Positions 23,316-39,422 of a stretch of DNA of 64,000 nt are shown here, in pieces. Under the pieces are notes generated by a model, which searched no databases, was not told the origin of the DNA, and saw only the letters and a list, made by a program, of their open reading frames with translations. Source of the DNA: Phascolomyces articulosus (lineage: Eukaryota > Mucoromycota > Mucoromycetes > Mucorales > Lichtheimiaceae); NCBI GenBank assembly GCA_025677815.1, contig JAIXMP010000004.1, positions 310,001 through 374,000 on the forward strand, read 5' to 3'. The number at the start of each line of letters is the position of its first letter. The stretch's first letter is position 1. A program made the position numbers and the translations under genes.

Positions 23316-24408
23316 TAAAAGAACATATAATAAAATAGTTTAAAAGATTGCCAAAATATTATATCAATTTCCTCCGAATGCTTTTTATTACTATATACCA
23401 ATGAAAATAAAAACTCTCTGACCATTGCAGAGTCCATTACGATAACAATGATGAAAAAAATAATACACTTCTATGCAGTATCCAGTATAAAAGCATGATA
23501 TCTGCCCATCCACCATAAACATTTCGTTTGTTATCTGTAATCTATTTTCTTTACTATAGCAGTTTTTTTTATCTATTGGTTTGATTTTATTGGTATGAAG
23601 CAACAACTGTTCTTATATGAATAAAAGAGAAAAAGATGCTATGTTGTATATTGTTTTTTATCGCATTTACTACATGCATCGGTCAATGAAGCATATAAAC
23701 TCTATCCTAGTTCGGTTGTGGATGGATAAACGAGTATATAACCACTATATGCGGAAAAAAAGTACCACCGTAACAAAAAAACCACAGATAATATGTATAT
23801 GGTGGATAAAGATGAATCAAATGAGTTGTTTTTATATTAGAATATAATCTGCAAAACTCCAGATATTGCAATGAAAGGTTATATATACTCGATATATTGC
23901 TGATAATAATAAAAAAGGCACTTGGTTATATATTATGATGATGATGTTGATGACGTGCTTTATATATTATATTTTCTTCAAATAGGAATATATTTATTTG
24001 TGTAAAATATCACGACGATCAACAAGAAAGGTGTGTAGCTTTCTTTATTTTATTTGCAATGGAAGAAATAATAAATGGTAGAACAATAATTATTTCCACA
24101 AGTACAGGTTGGAAAAAGTTGATAATTGGCAATCTCTTCTATAATCAGGACTACATATTATCACTAATAAAATCATGCAATATGGGTATTATAACATGTC
24201 CATCATGGAGTTAACAATCTATCGATTCCAACTGTTGTGATGGATCCTTTTATTAATTGTATACATGGCTATATTTTTGTATGAATTCTTTTGTGATGTG
24301 CTTCCATATTTGATGTAACACGTTATCCGTAATATATAGTAATAAAATAAATATAAAGCTAAATAGCTAATCAATCCTCTTCTCACACAAAAAAAAAAAA
24401 CCAAAAGC
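21765..24408. other. Intergenic region of 2.6 kb, no gene recognised
   Basis: Carries 3' UTRs of the flanking genes. Open frames in it are low-complexity, hydrophobic and unlike any known protein. A (TA)n microsatellite sits at 23283-23311. No structured RNA was recognised. Confidence 0.5.
23283..23311. repeat. (TA)n microsatellite
   Basis: About fourteen uninterrupted AT dinucleotides within AT-rich intergenic DNA. Confidence 0.9.
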
Positions 24409-27400
24409 CTAATCAGTAGATTTAACAGCACTCTCTTCATTTACTTTCTCGGACGTTGTAGTTGTTGGAGTAGTGGGATCTAAATTTGATGATGATTGCT
24501 CTTGTGATTGTTGTTTTTCTTGTTCCTCTTCTTTCTTTTGGTGTTCTTCTTGTTGAGGTGATGCTGGTTGTTCTTGAGGTGATTCTGTCTTTGTTGCAGG
24601 TTTATTCTTATTATTTTTTGAGCGCTGCTCAGGTTTTGGAATATTAAGTTCATCAGCTCTTGTCATAGCCAAATTAATAGTCTATTTTTTTTTCGAAACA
24701 ATAGTAAAAACAATAACGGAATGTGGATTAGAGTTAAAGTAACATACAACTTTATGTTTGTATGGATGCGGTTCTTTTTTTTTTTGTTCTTACCATAGCC
24801 AGACGATATTCAAAATCGAATTTGGTATATTTCGATGCTGTTTCCCAGAAAGAACGAGCACGCGTTTTATAATCTAATCCCCAAGAGGTTACACCTGCTT
24901 CCCAAAAAGCATATGGTACCACCCACTTGTCACTTGCAATCTTGTCCTTATGATCAATAATCCAATTAAGATGAATAATAGAATCTCGATATTGTCCCAT
25001 TGCATTTTGTAACGAAGCCTTGATCAATAATAATGTTCCGCGCTGATCATAATATTGAGGAGGTGGCGTTTCAGGTAACAATTCTCTTGTTCGAATACCA
25101 TATTCCATACGTTCAGCTTCCAAGATTCGGTTCAATGCTCCATCAGCGACTGCCAAACTACGTTCCAAAAGAGGTGTATCCATAAAATCAAAGGCATTAA
25201 AGATACAGAGATATTCAAGTGCGCACAAGTTCATGTCCATATCTTGATAACCGCTTGCTTGATAGGCATTGACTTTGCGTAAGACATAACGTTCCATCAT
25301 GGCAGCTGTACTGCTGCTGCCTGATGATGTCTTGCTATTGACAAGTTCAGGTATTTCGGCAAAAGCAAGAATGGCTTCCGTACGTTGTCCCATCATATCG
25401 AGACAAGCACCATGCAAATATCGGAAAATGGCTGGAGACCAATACCGTTCTTTGTATAATGTCTCAAAGATCTTGGCTGCTCCTTCCCAATTGTGTTGCA
25501 TCATATAATTGAATCCGATTTCGTAGCTGCATAAATGTAATACTTCGACTTCAGCCCATTCATTTTTACTGATTTCAATGGCATACATGAACGATTGGGT
25601 GGAAAGGGTAAGGTTACGTGCCAATCGAGAAGTACGACCAGCAAAGTATAAGAAGAAAGCAGAATTGGGATAGGTGCGTTGTGCATCTAGTAATGTCTAT
25701 ATAACAGATACTTTTTAATATACCCCTGTATATGCCTCCTTATTTCATTATCCCTTTCTTCCTTCTTCCTCTTCATACTTACTTCAATAGCAGGTTGTGT
25801 GTATTCGCTTGTAAGAATTTGCGGGCAAAGAGATGTTAAGACGGTATAATAAGCAAGTAACCTATCAAAATAAGAATGAATAAACATTGTGCATTTATAA
25901 AACATGCACATAATCGTTTAATGAGTCTATATGATTAAAAATGAACTTACATAAGTGAAGCAGCTGGTGATCGGATACGACGGCCTTCCAAACACAATTT
26001 TAACAATGCAAAGCCCAAATGTTTATCTGCTTTCCATCCAAATGCAGAAACAACACGTAGTACCTTTTGTGGTAATGATGATAAAACCAAATGCACTGTA
26101 CCAATACTAAAAAAAAAGGCAGAATAAATATGTATGATATATTATTACTAAGATACAGTATTCATTTCTCATTAGAATGAAGAAAACACAAATTTACAAT
26201 ACTTACCCAAATTGGATACCAGAAACTGTATCTTGATCTATATAATCATTAAATGTTTGGCCCATACGTTTATATTCTTGCCATACAAGACTGTAACTGG
26301 TGTAGGCTAAAAAAAGGAAAAATCAATGTCAGATTATATTTATCATTTTTGGGAAATTGAAATTTGAAATAGAAAAAAAAACTTGTAATACCCACCTCGC
26401 CTTAAATTCAAACCACATTTGATATATCCTACAACACTTTCTTGTAACAATTGAAGGATAGCGATTTGTAAACAACATTCTGCCTTTGCAACATGAGCAC
26501 GTAAAATGCCATTAGGTACAAAGGTAATGTTTTGTTTCTTGATCGCTTGAGGAGTTGCTGGTTTTGGACTTGCTGGCAATCCATTGGTTCGAGAATATTT
26601 GATATAATTATAATAATTTGCAAAGTATTGAACTACAGAATCACCCACATTCTTTTTGGTTGCAGCATCGATTTGTGCAGTAGCTAAACTATAGGTCACC
26701 ATCAATACATCAATAGCTCTATCTGTTGCTTCGTTATCTGCTGTCTATTTTATATATAGAATAGATTCTTGTTATTTTAAATGATTCCCCATTTTTTTTT
26801 CCTTTCCGTCTTTAATTATTTCAATGATATGTTTGTTGAATTTCTCCTTACCATCACAGCTATAGAAATATTAAAAAATAAAGATCGATATATGGATTAA
26901 CAACAATAGAACTTTTCTCGTTGTTTGATTTCTATCATGTTTCATTTACCTTTAAGGAATGCCATAGTTCCTAAACCCAATGCATGTAACGGATCACTGT
27001 ACAAATATATGGAGTGTTCCTTGTAAGTATAACTGCTTAGCATATTTTCTGATTTCCTCCTTCCATTTTCCCCATTCCAAAAGCATTACTCACGTCTTTG
27101 CATCACGTTCAAATAATCGTTTTGCTTTCATAAATCGGTTGTTAAATAAATGACGCATTGCTCTTAATACAGGTTCATCTATAAATAATAATAATAGAAT
27201 GTGTGAGTAATATGTAATCCCCTAAAAAGCATCACACACACGTAAAATTATTCTCATGATTCAGATCCAGGTACAACCCATTTTCCATCTCATTTATCAT
27301 TTTACCTTTCTTTTCCTGTTCCCTAGGATTCAAATTATTTGCCTTGATCTCCTTCAAGTTGATATCATGTAAAGCAATCAAATTTGCACTAAACGATTCA

Positions 27401-27921
27401 ACGTCTGGCATATCTTCTTCAGTACTCAATCGTGTAGGTGGTTCAAAGTTTGGTGGGGGTGATCCAGGTGTAGGAGGAACAATATCATCACTTTTAATAT
27501 GCGGATGTTGTTGTTGTTGAGCTGAATAATCATATTCACTACTAGTACTACTACTACTTTCTTGAAAGTCGTCGCCACTATGTAACTCATCCGCACTATG
27601 GTGAATACCGTCATTGTCATTAGCAGGTGATGATAGTACTGTAGTAGTTTCTGGTGTTGATTTCAAAACAGTTGTTTGAAGTGCATTAATAACCAATTCC
27701 AATTCTTGTCGAGGGACATTATCTTCGTTATGTTCATCACTACTCTCACTGCCTGTCGATATATCATCAGCCATGGCATGATTCCGGGTTGGAGTTGTTG
27801 TCATATGAGGCTGTTGTTCTGTTGCAGTTATTACCGCTGGTGACTCCGACACTTGTAAATTAGCAACTTGTTCTTCTTCTTGTTGAGGCAAAGGTGATGA
27901 TGAAGTACTAGTTCCATTCAT
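24409..27921 (-). CDS. IML2: IML2/TTC39-family protein
   Basis: Member of the IML2/TTC39 helical-repeat family; the yeast protein is linked to inclusion-body clearance and lipid droplets/mitochondria, role here inferred. Ten exons, ~893 aa: 27240-27921, 27094-27178, 26950-26996, 26852-26859 (8 nt), 26396-26744, 26207-26306, 25951-26106, 25783-25861, 24794-25696, 24409-24681. The first ~215 residues are a Ser/Glu/Gln-rich disordered region. The conserved core starts EPVLRAMRHLFNNRFMKAKR, then DPLHALGLGTMAFLKA and SLPQKVLRVVSAFGWKADK; the long exon holds TPR-like helices (WEGAAKIFETLYKERYWSPA). The C-terminus is a Gln/Glu-rich tail. The micro-exon CTGTGATG restores phase between FLKA and TADNEATDRA. 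The exon 1 donor (position 27239) is the least certain, chosen for phase. Confidence 0.87.
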
Positions 27922-28967
27922 GTTTTAAGATATAAAGGGGGGTGATAAAAGAAAAAGTGTAGAAAAAAAGGTTTTATTTTTCTAAACACGCAAAAAAAGG
28001 GCGCGTTCTTTTTTTTTTTTTGAGTAACGAGAAAAAAAAGAAAGCTAAATAATATAATTAACATAGATCCACTCACGTGTTTCTGCCACGGTTGGGTCGT
28101 TTTAGACGATAATTGAAGTGAGATGGTTTGTTTTAAAAAAAAACGTCTTCTCACATGCAAAAAGTCGAACTATGAGATGTTTCTTGGCTTTATTTTTTGT
28201 GTGATGGTTATACCAATTTGATTTATAAAAGAAAAACCTTCTTTTTTGTTAAACGTTCTATTAGCATATTGCCTTTTTCCTTCCATGTGTTGTAGAACCT
28301 TGATGTTGGTTGGGTTGTTGCCAGGGGAATATTAATAAGTAGAGGAGGTAACTCTTTTATTAGTTTGATTCATTTCCTTATATTGTATTATGAAGAATAC
28401 TTAAGATTCATTGACATACATTACATTGAGGAAGAGGAGGTAGATGCATGGCTTTAGTATACCTTTTAGGTACTATACATTTATATCACCCTATTATTTT
28501 ATAATAATAAACCATTGTTGAGCTAAACTTAAACGTTACACTAACATTGTTCTTTATGGTTACACTCACCGTCATCTATTAACAACCCCACTTTCAAATA
28601 TATTTTTTAATAGGCGAATTATAAGGAAATCAAAATGAAACATGATCTCAACTTCTTGCTACATTCATGTTGGATAAACTATTTTGTTATTTTTAATATA
28701 CGTAAAGATATATTATTTTTATATATGTATGCACACCATGTTTTATCTCACGCCTTGAAAAACAAAAACAACAATATGTAAGAACGCCATAAGGTCTGCA
28801 TGCTGGTTAACAACAAACAAACAAAAATGGTTTCTTTCCAATGATTTGAGCAAGGTGACACAAAAAACCCCGATGGTCCATGAATTAAAAAATGGAGAAC
28901 AGGAAGATCCGGACCTTTTCTTCTTCTCTTTTCTTTTTTGACATTTCAACAACTTCAATCATATACC
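27922..28967. other. Divergent intergenic region between IML2 and GFA1
   Basis: About 1 kb shared upstream region of two divergent genes. It contains poly-A/T tracts and no recognisable gene or repeat. Confidence 0.5.
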
Positions 28968-31772
<2,805 letters not shown>

Positions 31773-31890
31773 AAGGATTATGAAAATAGAAGCATACAAA
31801 TATTATGCTTGTAACAATTGTATATAATAATAATAAAGCCCTCTATTATCCTTTTATTTTTAAATACTTTTTTGTTATACATGATAAAAT

Positions 31891-34800
31891 TTACTTTTTC
31901 AACGTACGTTGCTTTTCAGCATGTTCAACTAATTTCTTTTCAACAAACATACCCTAAAGAATTATAATCATCATCATAAACATATAATAGTTAGTATACT
32001 TTTCTTGTTTTATAGAGTTCTATAAAAAAGAAACGTTTTAATTGAGGATATCTTACCTTTCGCTTACGAACAGTATCCATATATTTCTTTGCAAGATTTT
32101 CTTTATCGGCCTTTTCACCCAAATCTTCCAGCTCTTCTTCTGTTGTAGGTACCCAGAACGGGTCTTCATCTAACATTTCAAAACCACTAAATACAAGTTG
32201 AGGGCTTGCAGCACCGGATGTTCGCTTACGAATTTCTAAGATAAACATAAAGCACAAAATATAGGATTAATCATGACGCATTTGTTTGGAATATACTAAG
32301 AATATTATATTTACCATCAGGGAAACCAAAACTTTCAATAACAGGAAGTAGAGCATGAATTTGCCAGAAGGGTGTACCATCTTTCAAATCTTCGGATACA
32401 ATCTTGCCCTTGCGCTTGGAAATGACACCATATACTCTTCCTAAAACTTCGGCTAAAGTATCATAGTTAAATAAGTATCTTTTTTTTTTCAAAGCTAAAG
32501 CGTTATGTACATTATTTGATTTCTTACCAGAAGCTTGGATATCGCATCGATACATGGCCAAGAATAATCTTGGAGACCAGTCAAGGAAACCCTGCTTACA
32601 TGCTTCTTTCATGGCAGAAATCACCTTGCCTTGAATTAATGCCAATCGTGAACGTACTATTAAAATAAACCGCGTTTTGGTCAGAACATGTTCCTTCTCC
32701 ACATTTTTTTCATGTAACACTATCCCAAAAAAAATCTTACCGTCAATGCTTTCTGATTCATCCTGATGAATTTCCACACCTTGTACAATATAACAAACAC
32801 CTTGAACAGGTTCAGCACATAATGGACCAGTCAAGGTCGACAATTGGAATCCGGTATGAATAGGGAAATCTACGTCCAGGATATTCAATGCTTCTTCACT
32901 ATCCTTTTGATCCTTTACTTCCAAGACTTCATCTGCATGATCATCTCGAACACCACCATCTGCTGCCTTATTTTCGAGCTTTTCTATTTGGAAGAAAGGT
33001 TTACGAATGTAACCTGGAATACGGTTGACAAGAATGTTGGGACCAATACGACGAGGACCAAAAGACCAGATTCTATTTTACACGATAATGAATTATATTT
33101 CTTCTCTCGGCACAAATCATATACAGATATTTGTATTTAACTTACTCATCAACGATATTTTCCCATAAAGGTGCCAATGGTCCACCTCGTTTTTGTGCCT
33201 CTGCAAACTTTTCACGTAATGTGGATTGGAATTCCTCTGCTGAAAGTACTTTTTCCCCTGTATCTAATGGGATTTGCTCGAGCATGTCATCTTCATCTCC
33301 CACCTTTTTCACTGCCTTTTGTTCAATAATCGATTTGATAGTCGATGTGTGCTGGTTGAGGAACTCAGTAACATCTGCTGGTAAAGGAACTGTGCGAACC
33401 TTCAATGTCACATTCTTTGAAGAAGGTTGGATCTCTTGGAAACCACGAGGTACTTGACCATTCTCAGTATCTTTTGTTCCAGGTAACTCTATTCATTGTC
33501 ATGTAAAAAAAAAACAGTTAGTATCCGCTATTCATTATAATTTTTTCTCTCTTTACATTAGATATTCTTACCTCCAGTAATAATGCTTTCCCGGAAAGGT
33601 ACAATGGGTGCTGATACATGGATATCAATCTTAGCAAACCGTTCCTTAAGATCACGTAAACAACGTTCCAAATGCAATTCACCAGCTGTCAAAATAACGT
33701 GTTCACCTGTTTCTTGAAGCAATACTTCAACACATGGATCAGCTTGGTTCAATAGATGCAACCCTTCGACAAGCTTATCCATATCGGCTGCATCGGCAGG
33801 TTCCAACGCGACACGAACAATAGGTGAAGCTTCCATTCTTACACCAGCTAAATTGCAAACATCTTCCTTTGTACTCACAAGGGTACCGTTCTTAAGGATA
33901 TGACCTTCCAATCCACCAATACCAAATACATTACCAGCGGACACTTCAGGCAACGCTTCCAATTCACGACCCATAATCAAGTATAGATTTTCGACTGTAA
34001 CTTCACTGCAATGTTGATCGGGATAACGAGAATCGTATTTGGGTCCCAATACATAAAGTTTTTGACCAAGGCGAATGGTACCAGAATACAATCTTGCAAA
34101 ACCAATGATACGCTCTCCCTTTACTATTTCTCTATCCTTTTCCTCCTCTTCTTGTTTTTCTTTTTCAGCTTCAGCTTGCAACTGAGCAAGTGTCTCAGGA
34201 TCCAAAGGAATACCATTATCTACGTTGCCGTCACTGTTTGTCTTGTCTTCCAATGCCGCACGTAAAGCGCGTTGGCGCCGTCCACGTTCACGCATTTCTT
34301 CGGCTGTCATTTGTTTTCGTCGATTTTCTGGTAATAATTCTGCAGCAACAGCAAACATTTTGCTGACATAAGCAACAACGGGTGCTTTTTCCGATGCATC
34401 ACAGGCGTACAAAGCCTTCTCGACTTCATTGTTGGGTTTCAATGGCTCGTTATCATTATGGTGAAGATCAGGATATAACATTTTTGGGATTCGGAGACGT
34501 TGTGCATCCACCGGGGGTGGCAGTTGTCCAATAATAGCAAGCAAGACACATGTTGATAATGGCAACCATTGCGAAAAGATAGCTGTCAATAATGTTTGTG
34601 TGTCGCGTGATCGTAGATCGCGAGGAAGCACTTTAATACCCAACGAATTGACTATCTTTTCGGTACGCTCACGGTTTCTAATATGCAAGATTTTTTTAAC
34701 TTTTTTACTCCATTATTCTCCAGTATATAGAAAGAAACGCGAAAAAAAACTTACTGTTGGACGACACTGTCATAAACTGCCCAAATATTATCCAAAACAA

Positions 34801-35794
34801 ATTGAACAAACATTGGCTTCAAATTACGACCTTTCAGATGCTTGTGTTGAAGTACACGCTTAGCCTTTGGATCAAAGTAATAGTCGCCCCATAAACACTG
34901 CTGTAAAACAGATTCCTTGAAACCGAGCTTCTTGAAATAGATACCAGCAAATTGTTGGATACTAACCATTCATTCCCACAAATTCACACACAAATGTTAA
35001 TTTTCCAATTGAAAAGCATTCATAATAATAATATAAAAAATAATAATTAAGAAGATCATTTACCGAAAAGCCCATCCATCAACAGCACTCGAAAAAATGA
35101 CATTTCCTTTACTTGGATCAAAATAGATATCTGAATCATCGCGTTCCTCACCATGCCAATCCTTATTCTGATTTTCTGCTTCCACTTTACGTGCTTCATC
35201 TTCCATTAAATCACCCGTAAAAAATGTGGCCATGATAGCATTGACTTGTTCCAAAATACGATTGAGATGAAGATAAGCTTCTTGGGGTGTCAATTTAAGT
35301 TCCACGATCAATCGATCCATTTTGTTCAACACGAGAATAGGTTTGACCTTGTCAATCCATGCTTGTCGTAGTACCGAAATCGTTTGTGTACATACGCCTT
35401 CTACAACGTCAATTAAAACTAATCCACCGTCACAAAGTCGAGACGCGGTGGATACTTCGGACGAAAAGTCAACATGACCAGGTGAATCGATTAAGTTGAT
35501 CAAATACTCGCTTGTCACATTACCACCACCTTCTTCTGTCGATGCACGTACAAGTTTGAAATATAAACTAATGGCACTTGATTCCATTGTAATACCGCGT
35601 TCTTGTTCGTCTTCGCGAGAATCAAGATATCGTACTTTACCCGCCATTTTAGACGAGATAATCCCATTGGTAGCTAATAACGAATCGGAGAGTGTTGTTT
35701 TACCGTGATCGACATGAGCTAATATACAAATATTACGGATATTCTTCAAGTTCTTTTGTAATGCTGTGATTTGGGTTGGTGTAATGGCTGGCAT
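31891..35794 (-). CDS. RIA1: Ribosome maturation GTPase EFL1 (RIA1)
   Basis: EF-2-like cytoplasmic GTPase that with SBDS/SDO1 removes eIF6/TIF6 from pre-60S subunits. Nine exons, ~1075 aa: 35064-35794, 34755-34961, 33572-34677, 33146-33488, 32741-33072, 32528-32656, 32315-32452, 32057-32235, 31891-31953. I start at ATG 35794 because [15 protein letters not shown] leads directly into the G domain; the open frame upstream is leader. G1 is AHVDHGKT (26-33), then [25 protein letters not shown] and NKMDRL. An acidic Lys/Glu-rich insert follows, as in EFL1. EFL1-specific blocks are [67 protein letters not shown] and the basic tail [12 protein letters not shown]. Together these separate it from EF-2. 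No breaks. Confidence 0.95.
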
Positions 35795-36225
35795 AGTGAC
35801 AGAAAATAATAAATGAATATAAAGAATGGAAGAGACAAGAAACAAAAAGAAGCAGGAAGAATGTCGCAGTAACCAAAGCAGCACTTTTTTTATACTAGTT
35901 TGCTTTTTTTTTTTTTTGAAAATTGCTTTCTCGGAGCTGTTGTACGAAACCCAATTGCAGGATCGCCTGCCGCAGCAATAGCGCGCAGTTATTACTACGT
36001 TGTTGCTACATGGTCATGTGCTGATAAAACATTTGGCATAATAAACTTTTTTATAACCATCATCAAGGTCTGAGACATACCATTTGATAGAAGATATATC
36101 AACTTTTTGTAATGCATTATTAAAATGATAAATGCATTTTTAACTATATTAACGACTTTAAATAATCCGTCCAAAAATGACGATACCTTTTTTACCTTTC
36201 TTCTGTAATTATCTCACTGTTGAAA

Positions 36226-37953
36226 ATGAACAATATTCACATTAGCAAGGACTCACTCCTTGTATATAAGCAACAAGATTACTTTCAAGATCAAGATTAC
36301 GGGATGGGCAAGGAAACTCTCCTTACGGCACCAATAGTATCTACTTCTACTAATATGGTAGCTAGTATGGATTTTATTCTTGGTTTACCTGCCGAAATAC
36401 AAGGCATCATTTTTTCTGACCTGACTTTACGAGAACGTATTCGTTGTACCAGCGTCTGCAAAGGGTGGCGATCTGTTATTCTTGGTGATTCCAGGATGTG
36501 GCATACCTTGACGAATGAAGGTTATCGCTACGAATTATATCCTGTATTAACAACATTCGAGTCTTTTATTCATGGAAATAGTATCCGAGCGGTTGATTTT
36601 ACCTTGAAAAATCATAGATTTGATACAATACAAGCCATCACAAATGATATAAATCGAGTCTTCGAATTATTTGAAACGTGGAACTGCAATTGTATTGAAA
36701 GAGGTCCGTTACTACTGATGCTATCATTATTAAAAGACAGCTGAATCATTCGTTATATCTATAATTAACTTTCATTCTTTTATCTTATGGACCAAATATA
36801 CTTGATAGCAAGGTTTGCATTTTCATGTTATGACAAAAGGTGGTTCAAGAAGTTTCAAATACTTGCTCGTGACAGCTTAACCCATTTGTCCCTACTGTGG
36901 GATGTCTATCCAGAAATTGATGATAATGCTTTTCCATCATTTGTTATTCGCCAATTTCCAAACCTTTCACATTTTATCGTAACAATGGAGGAGATGAGTT
37001 GCTGGTATCGTCCATCATATTTTATCAAACAACAATTGCACCGATTGCTGATGGGTAATGAATCAATTGAAGAATACGCTAATAACAACAATAACTCCTT
37101 ATTACCATTGATACTTCAACGTTCAAAAATCGAGTGCCAACACAAGAGTTTAACCAGTATTTGCATCAACATTTGCGAAGCAGATTTTGCTCTTCCATTC
37201 CCGGAGTATCTATTAAAATTACTTCCCACCCTAAAACATATCAAGTTTTGTACAAATGGCTGTACGAGCACTGCTTCGGTGAAACAATTCCATGAGACTC
37301 TTGTCAAATACTGTCATTATATTGAAACGCTTAGTTTTATTTGCAAGTACCCCGTTGATTATTTGATTGTGTCTTCTAATGACACAGAAAACGAAACTAT
37401 TGACTACAGGTTTATTTCTAAAATAGACAGTCTATTTCACCATGATCACTTTACTGTTTTGTCATCGAACCAACACCATCCTTCACTAAAGATTTTCCGA
37501 CTTTGTGGTAACTGGGCAACCAATGCTATGCAACATCTTTTGTGCGTGATTCCTTGCTACCACCATTCTCTGGAGATCTTGGAACTTACTTGTGGTCTAT
37601 TACAAGAATGCTTGGCAGTTCTGGCAAAGTTTGAATTTCCACGTTTACAAAAATTTATGTTTGAGCCATCAAACAATTTTCAACAGTCATCATCAACGTC
37701 AACACATCATGGTTGTAACAACAACAATTATGCCAAAACCATGAATGCATTTTTCAAACAAACGAAATGCATAAAGTATATTTTCTTGAAAAACGTTCGA
37801 ATCACGGATGACATTATCAAATTTTTGTGTTATGAACACAATAGAACTCTTGAAACATTGATACTTCGAAGTTGCCATGGAATGACTGATCGTTGTTACT
37901 CTTATTCTGGACCCAAACTCTATCACCATGCCAGCTCATCGAATAGCACATAA
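36226..37953 (+). CDS. F-box protein
   Basis: Likely substrate adaptor of an SCF ubiquitin ligase. Two exons: 36226-36703 and 36809-37953, ~540 aa. The F-box lies at about residues 50-95: LGLPAEIQGIIFSDLTLRER then CKGWRSVI, with the usual Leu-Pro start and Trp. The rest is an irregular leucine-rich region (SLTHLSLLWDVYPEID, LKIFRLCGNWATNAMQHLL) without clear repeat spacing. The intron position is supported by the paralogue 3 kb downstream, which has an intron at the same place (after a CNxIER motif). Substrate unknown. The ATG at 36226 is the first in frame. The 430-base gap to EFL1 is a divergent promoter. Confidence 0.82.
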
Positions 37954-39422
37954 TTTTTGTCATCTTCCTAATTTACGTATCTTTCCAAACTATTGCATAA
38001 CACACTTTTACCAAGAAATGTTGTAAATGTACTTCTCTCCTCTCCCCTGCATATCAACACGGGCCCTAATTTTTTTCTCTTTGCTATATTTTTTTCGCTG
38101 CTAATAATAAAAATTGGTTTATGTATGATGTATTGTCCCCTTCACTAAGGTGTTATATTTATTGTTATCTTCTAATTATTTACTCTATTCTTCCTTTTTT
38201 GTTCATATAAAAAGGGAGTTTAGCTTTGGATAGCAATACTATTACGGAGCGATTGGAATTACCTTTGAAAGCAAAATCAAGTAAATAATGGCTCCAAAAA
38301 AATGTACCTTTTTAGAAGATTATGTTGTATAAATGCTTGGGTTTTGAATCAAATAATAATCGTCTCGTGAGTATAATTGTAAAACAGATTTCATTATTAA
38401 AAGTATCTCAATGTTACCAAGGATGACATAGTTTTCTAAACCAATTATCATTATCAGAATCTAGCCAACAGCACCATATTAGTTTCAAACTTTTTTATGA
38501 GACGATTTTTTCTCATACATTTCCATAATATCTGCTATAATTATCATCAAACCAACGTCATTATGGTTTATTTATAAATAGTGATTATACAATTTATGTT
38601 TTGGTGAAATGGCTGTGTAGAAATCCAAATCAAACACTTACGACGTAGTGATGCCTAAATCTACTTGCAAGAAATTATCCTGAGTTATGTATTAAATAAC
38701 GAATACAAAATGACCACTGATAAAATATCTATTTCTGAAATAGAAAATTTAGATGGTGTTCATTGTGTTGCCTCATCATCAGATCGACCGACTTCATTGT
38801 TCATCAAGAACTTTGTGGTATCTTGGAAGTCAATCTTATGTAAATAATTTATACCTGACTCTCCTGCATAAGAAATAGCATTTTTTGTATCGCTAATAAT
38901 AATAAAAATACAATGGTGTAGATATATACTATAGCACTGTTTTTCACTAATATATTTAAAATCTCGTAAGAGTAGAGAGTGGAAATAATGATGTGTTGAC
39001 AGAAAATATTTGATGAGAGGTGTTTATTATTGATCGAGATTAATGGTTCACAAAGGATTATCATCATAAAAAATAAAGGGAGAAGAGCATCAACAGTGCA
39101 CCATTTATTAAAAAAATTAAAGTATCACGGGAAGACAGCTACTAAAACTCTGATCGTCAATGAATAACCAAAAATATCCTCCATAACAAATACCATTCTT
39201 GGAATGGATAAAAACGCTGATTGGAGTAGCAACATTTATCATTCATATCATGTTACCCTAGATCTACTATGCTATGAAAATAAGAACACTTTTAATAACA
39301 TATATTATTGTTGTCAGTCAATGTATATATAAAGTATAAACATTCATCGTTCTTTCTTTCTTCTTATTCTTTCTTCGAGATATTGAAACATCTACAGCAA
39401 CTTTTTTATATTGAATAAAAAC
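37954..39422. other. Intergenic region between the two F-box paralogues
   Basis: No recognised gene. A short open stretch at 38665-38847 has no known motif. A TATATATAAA at 39324-39333 precedes the second F-box copy by ~90 bases and may be its old promoter. Confidence 0.5.
39324..39333 (+). promoter_or_regulatory. TATA-like element before the decayed F-box copy
   Basis: TATATATAAA followed by a pyrimidine-rich leader (TTCTTTCTTTCTTCTTATTC) ~90 bases before ATG 39423. The promoter may still be active although the reading frame is broken. Confidence 0.4.
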
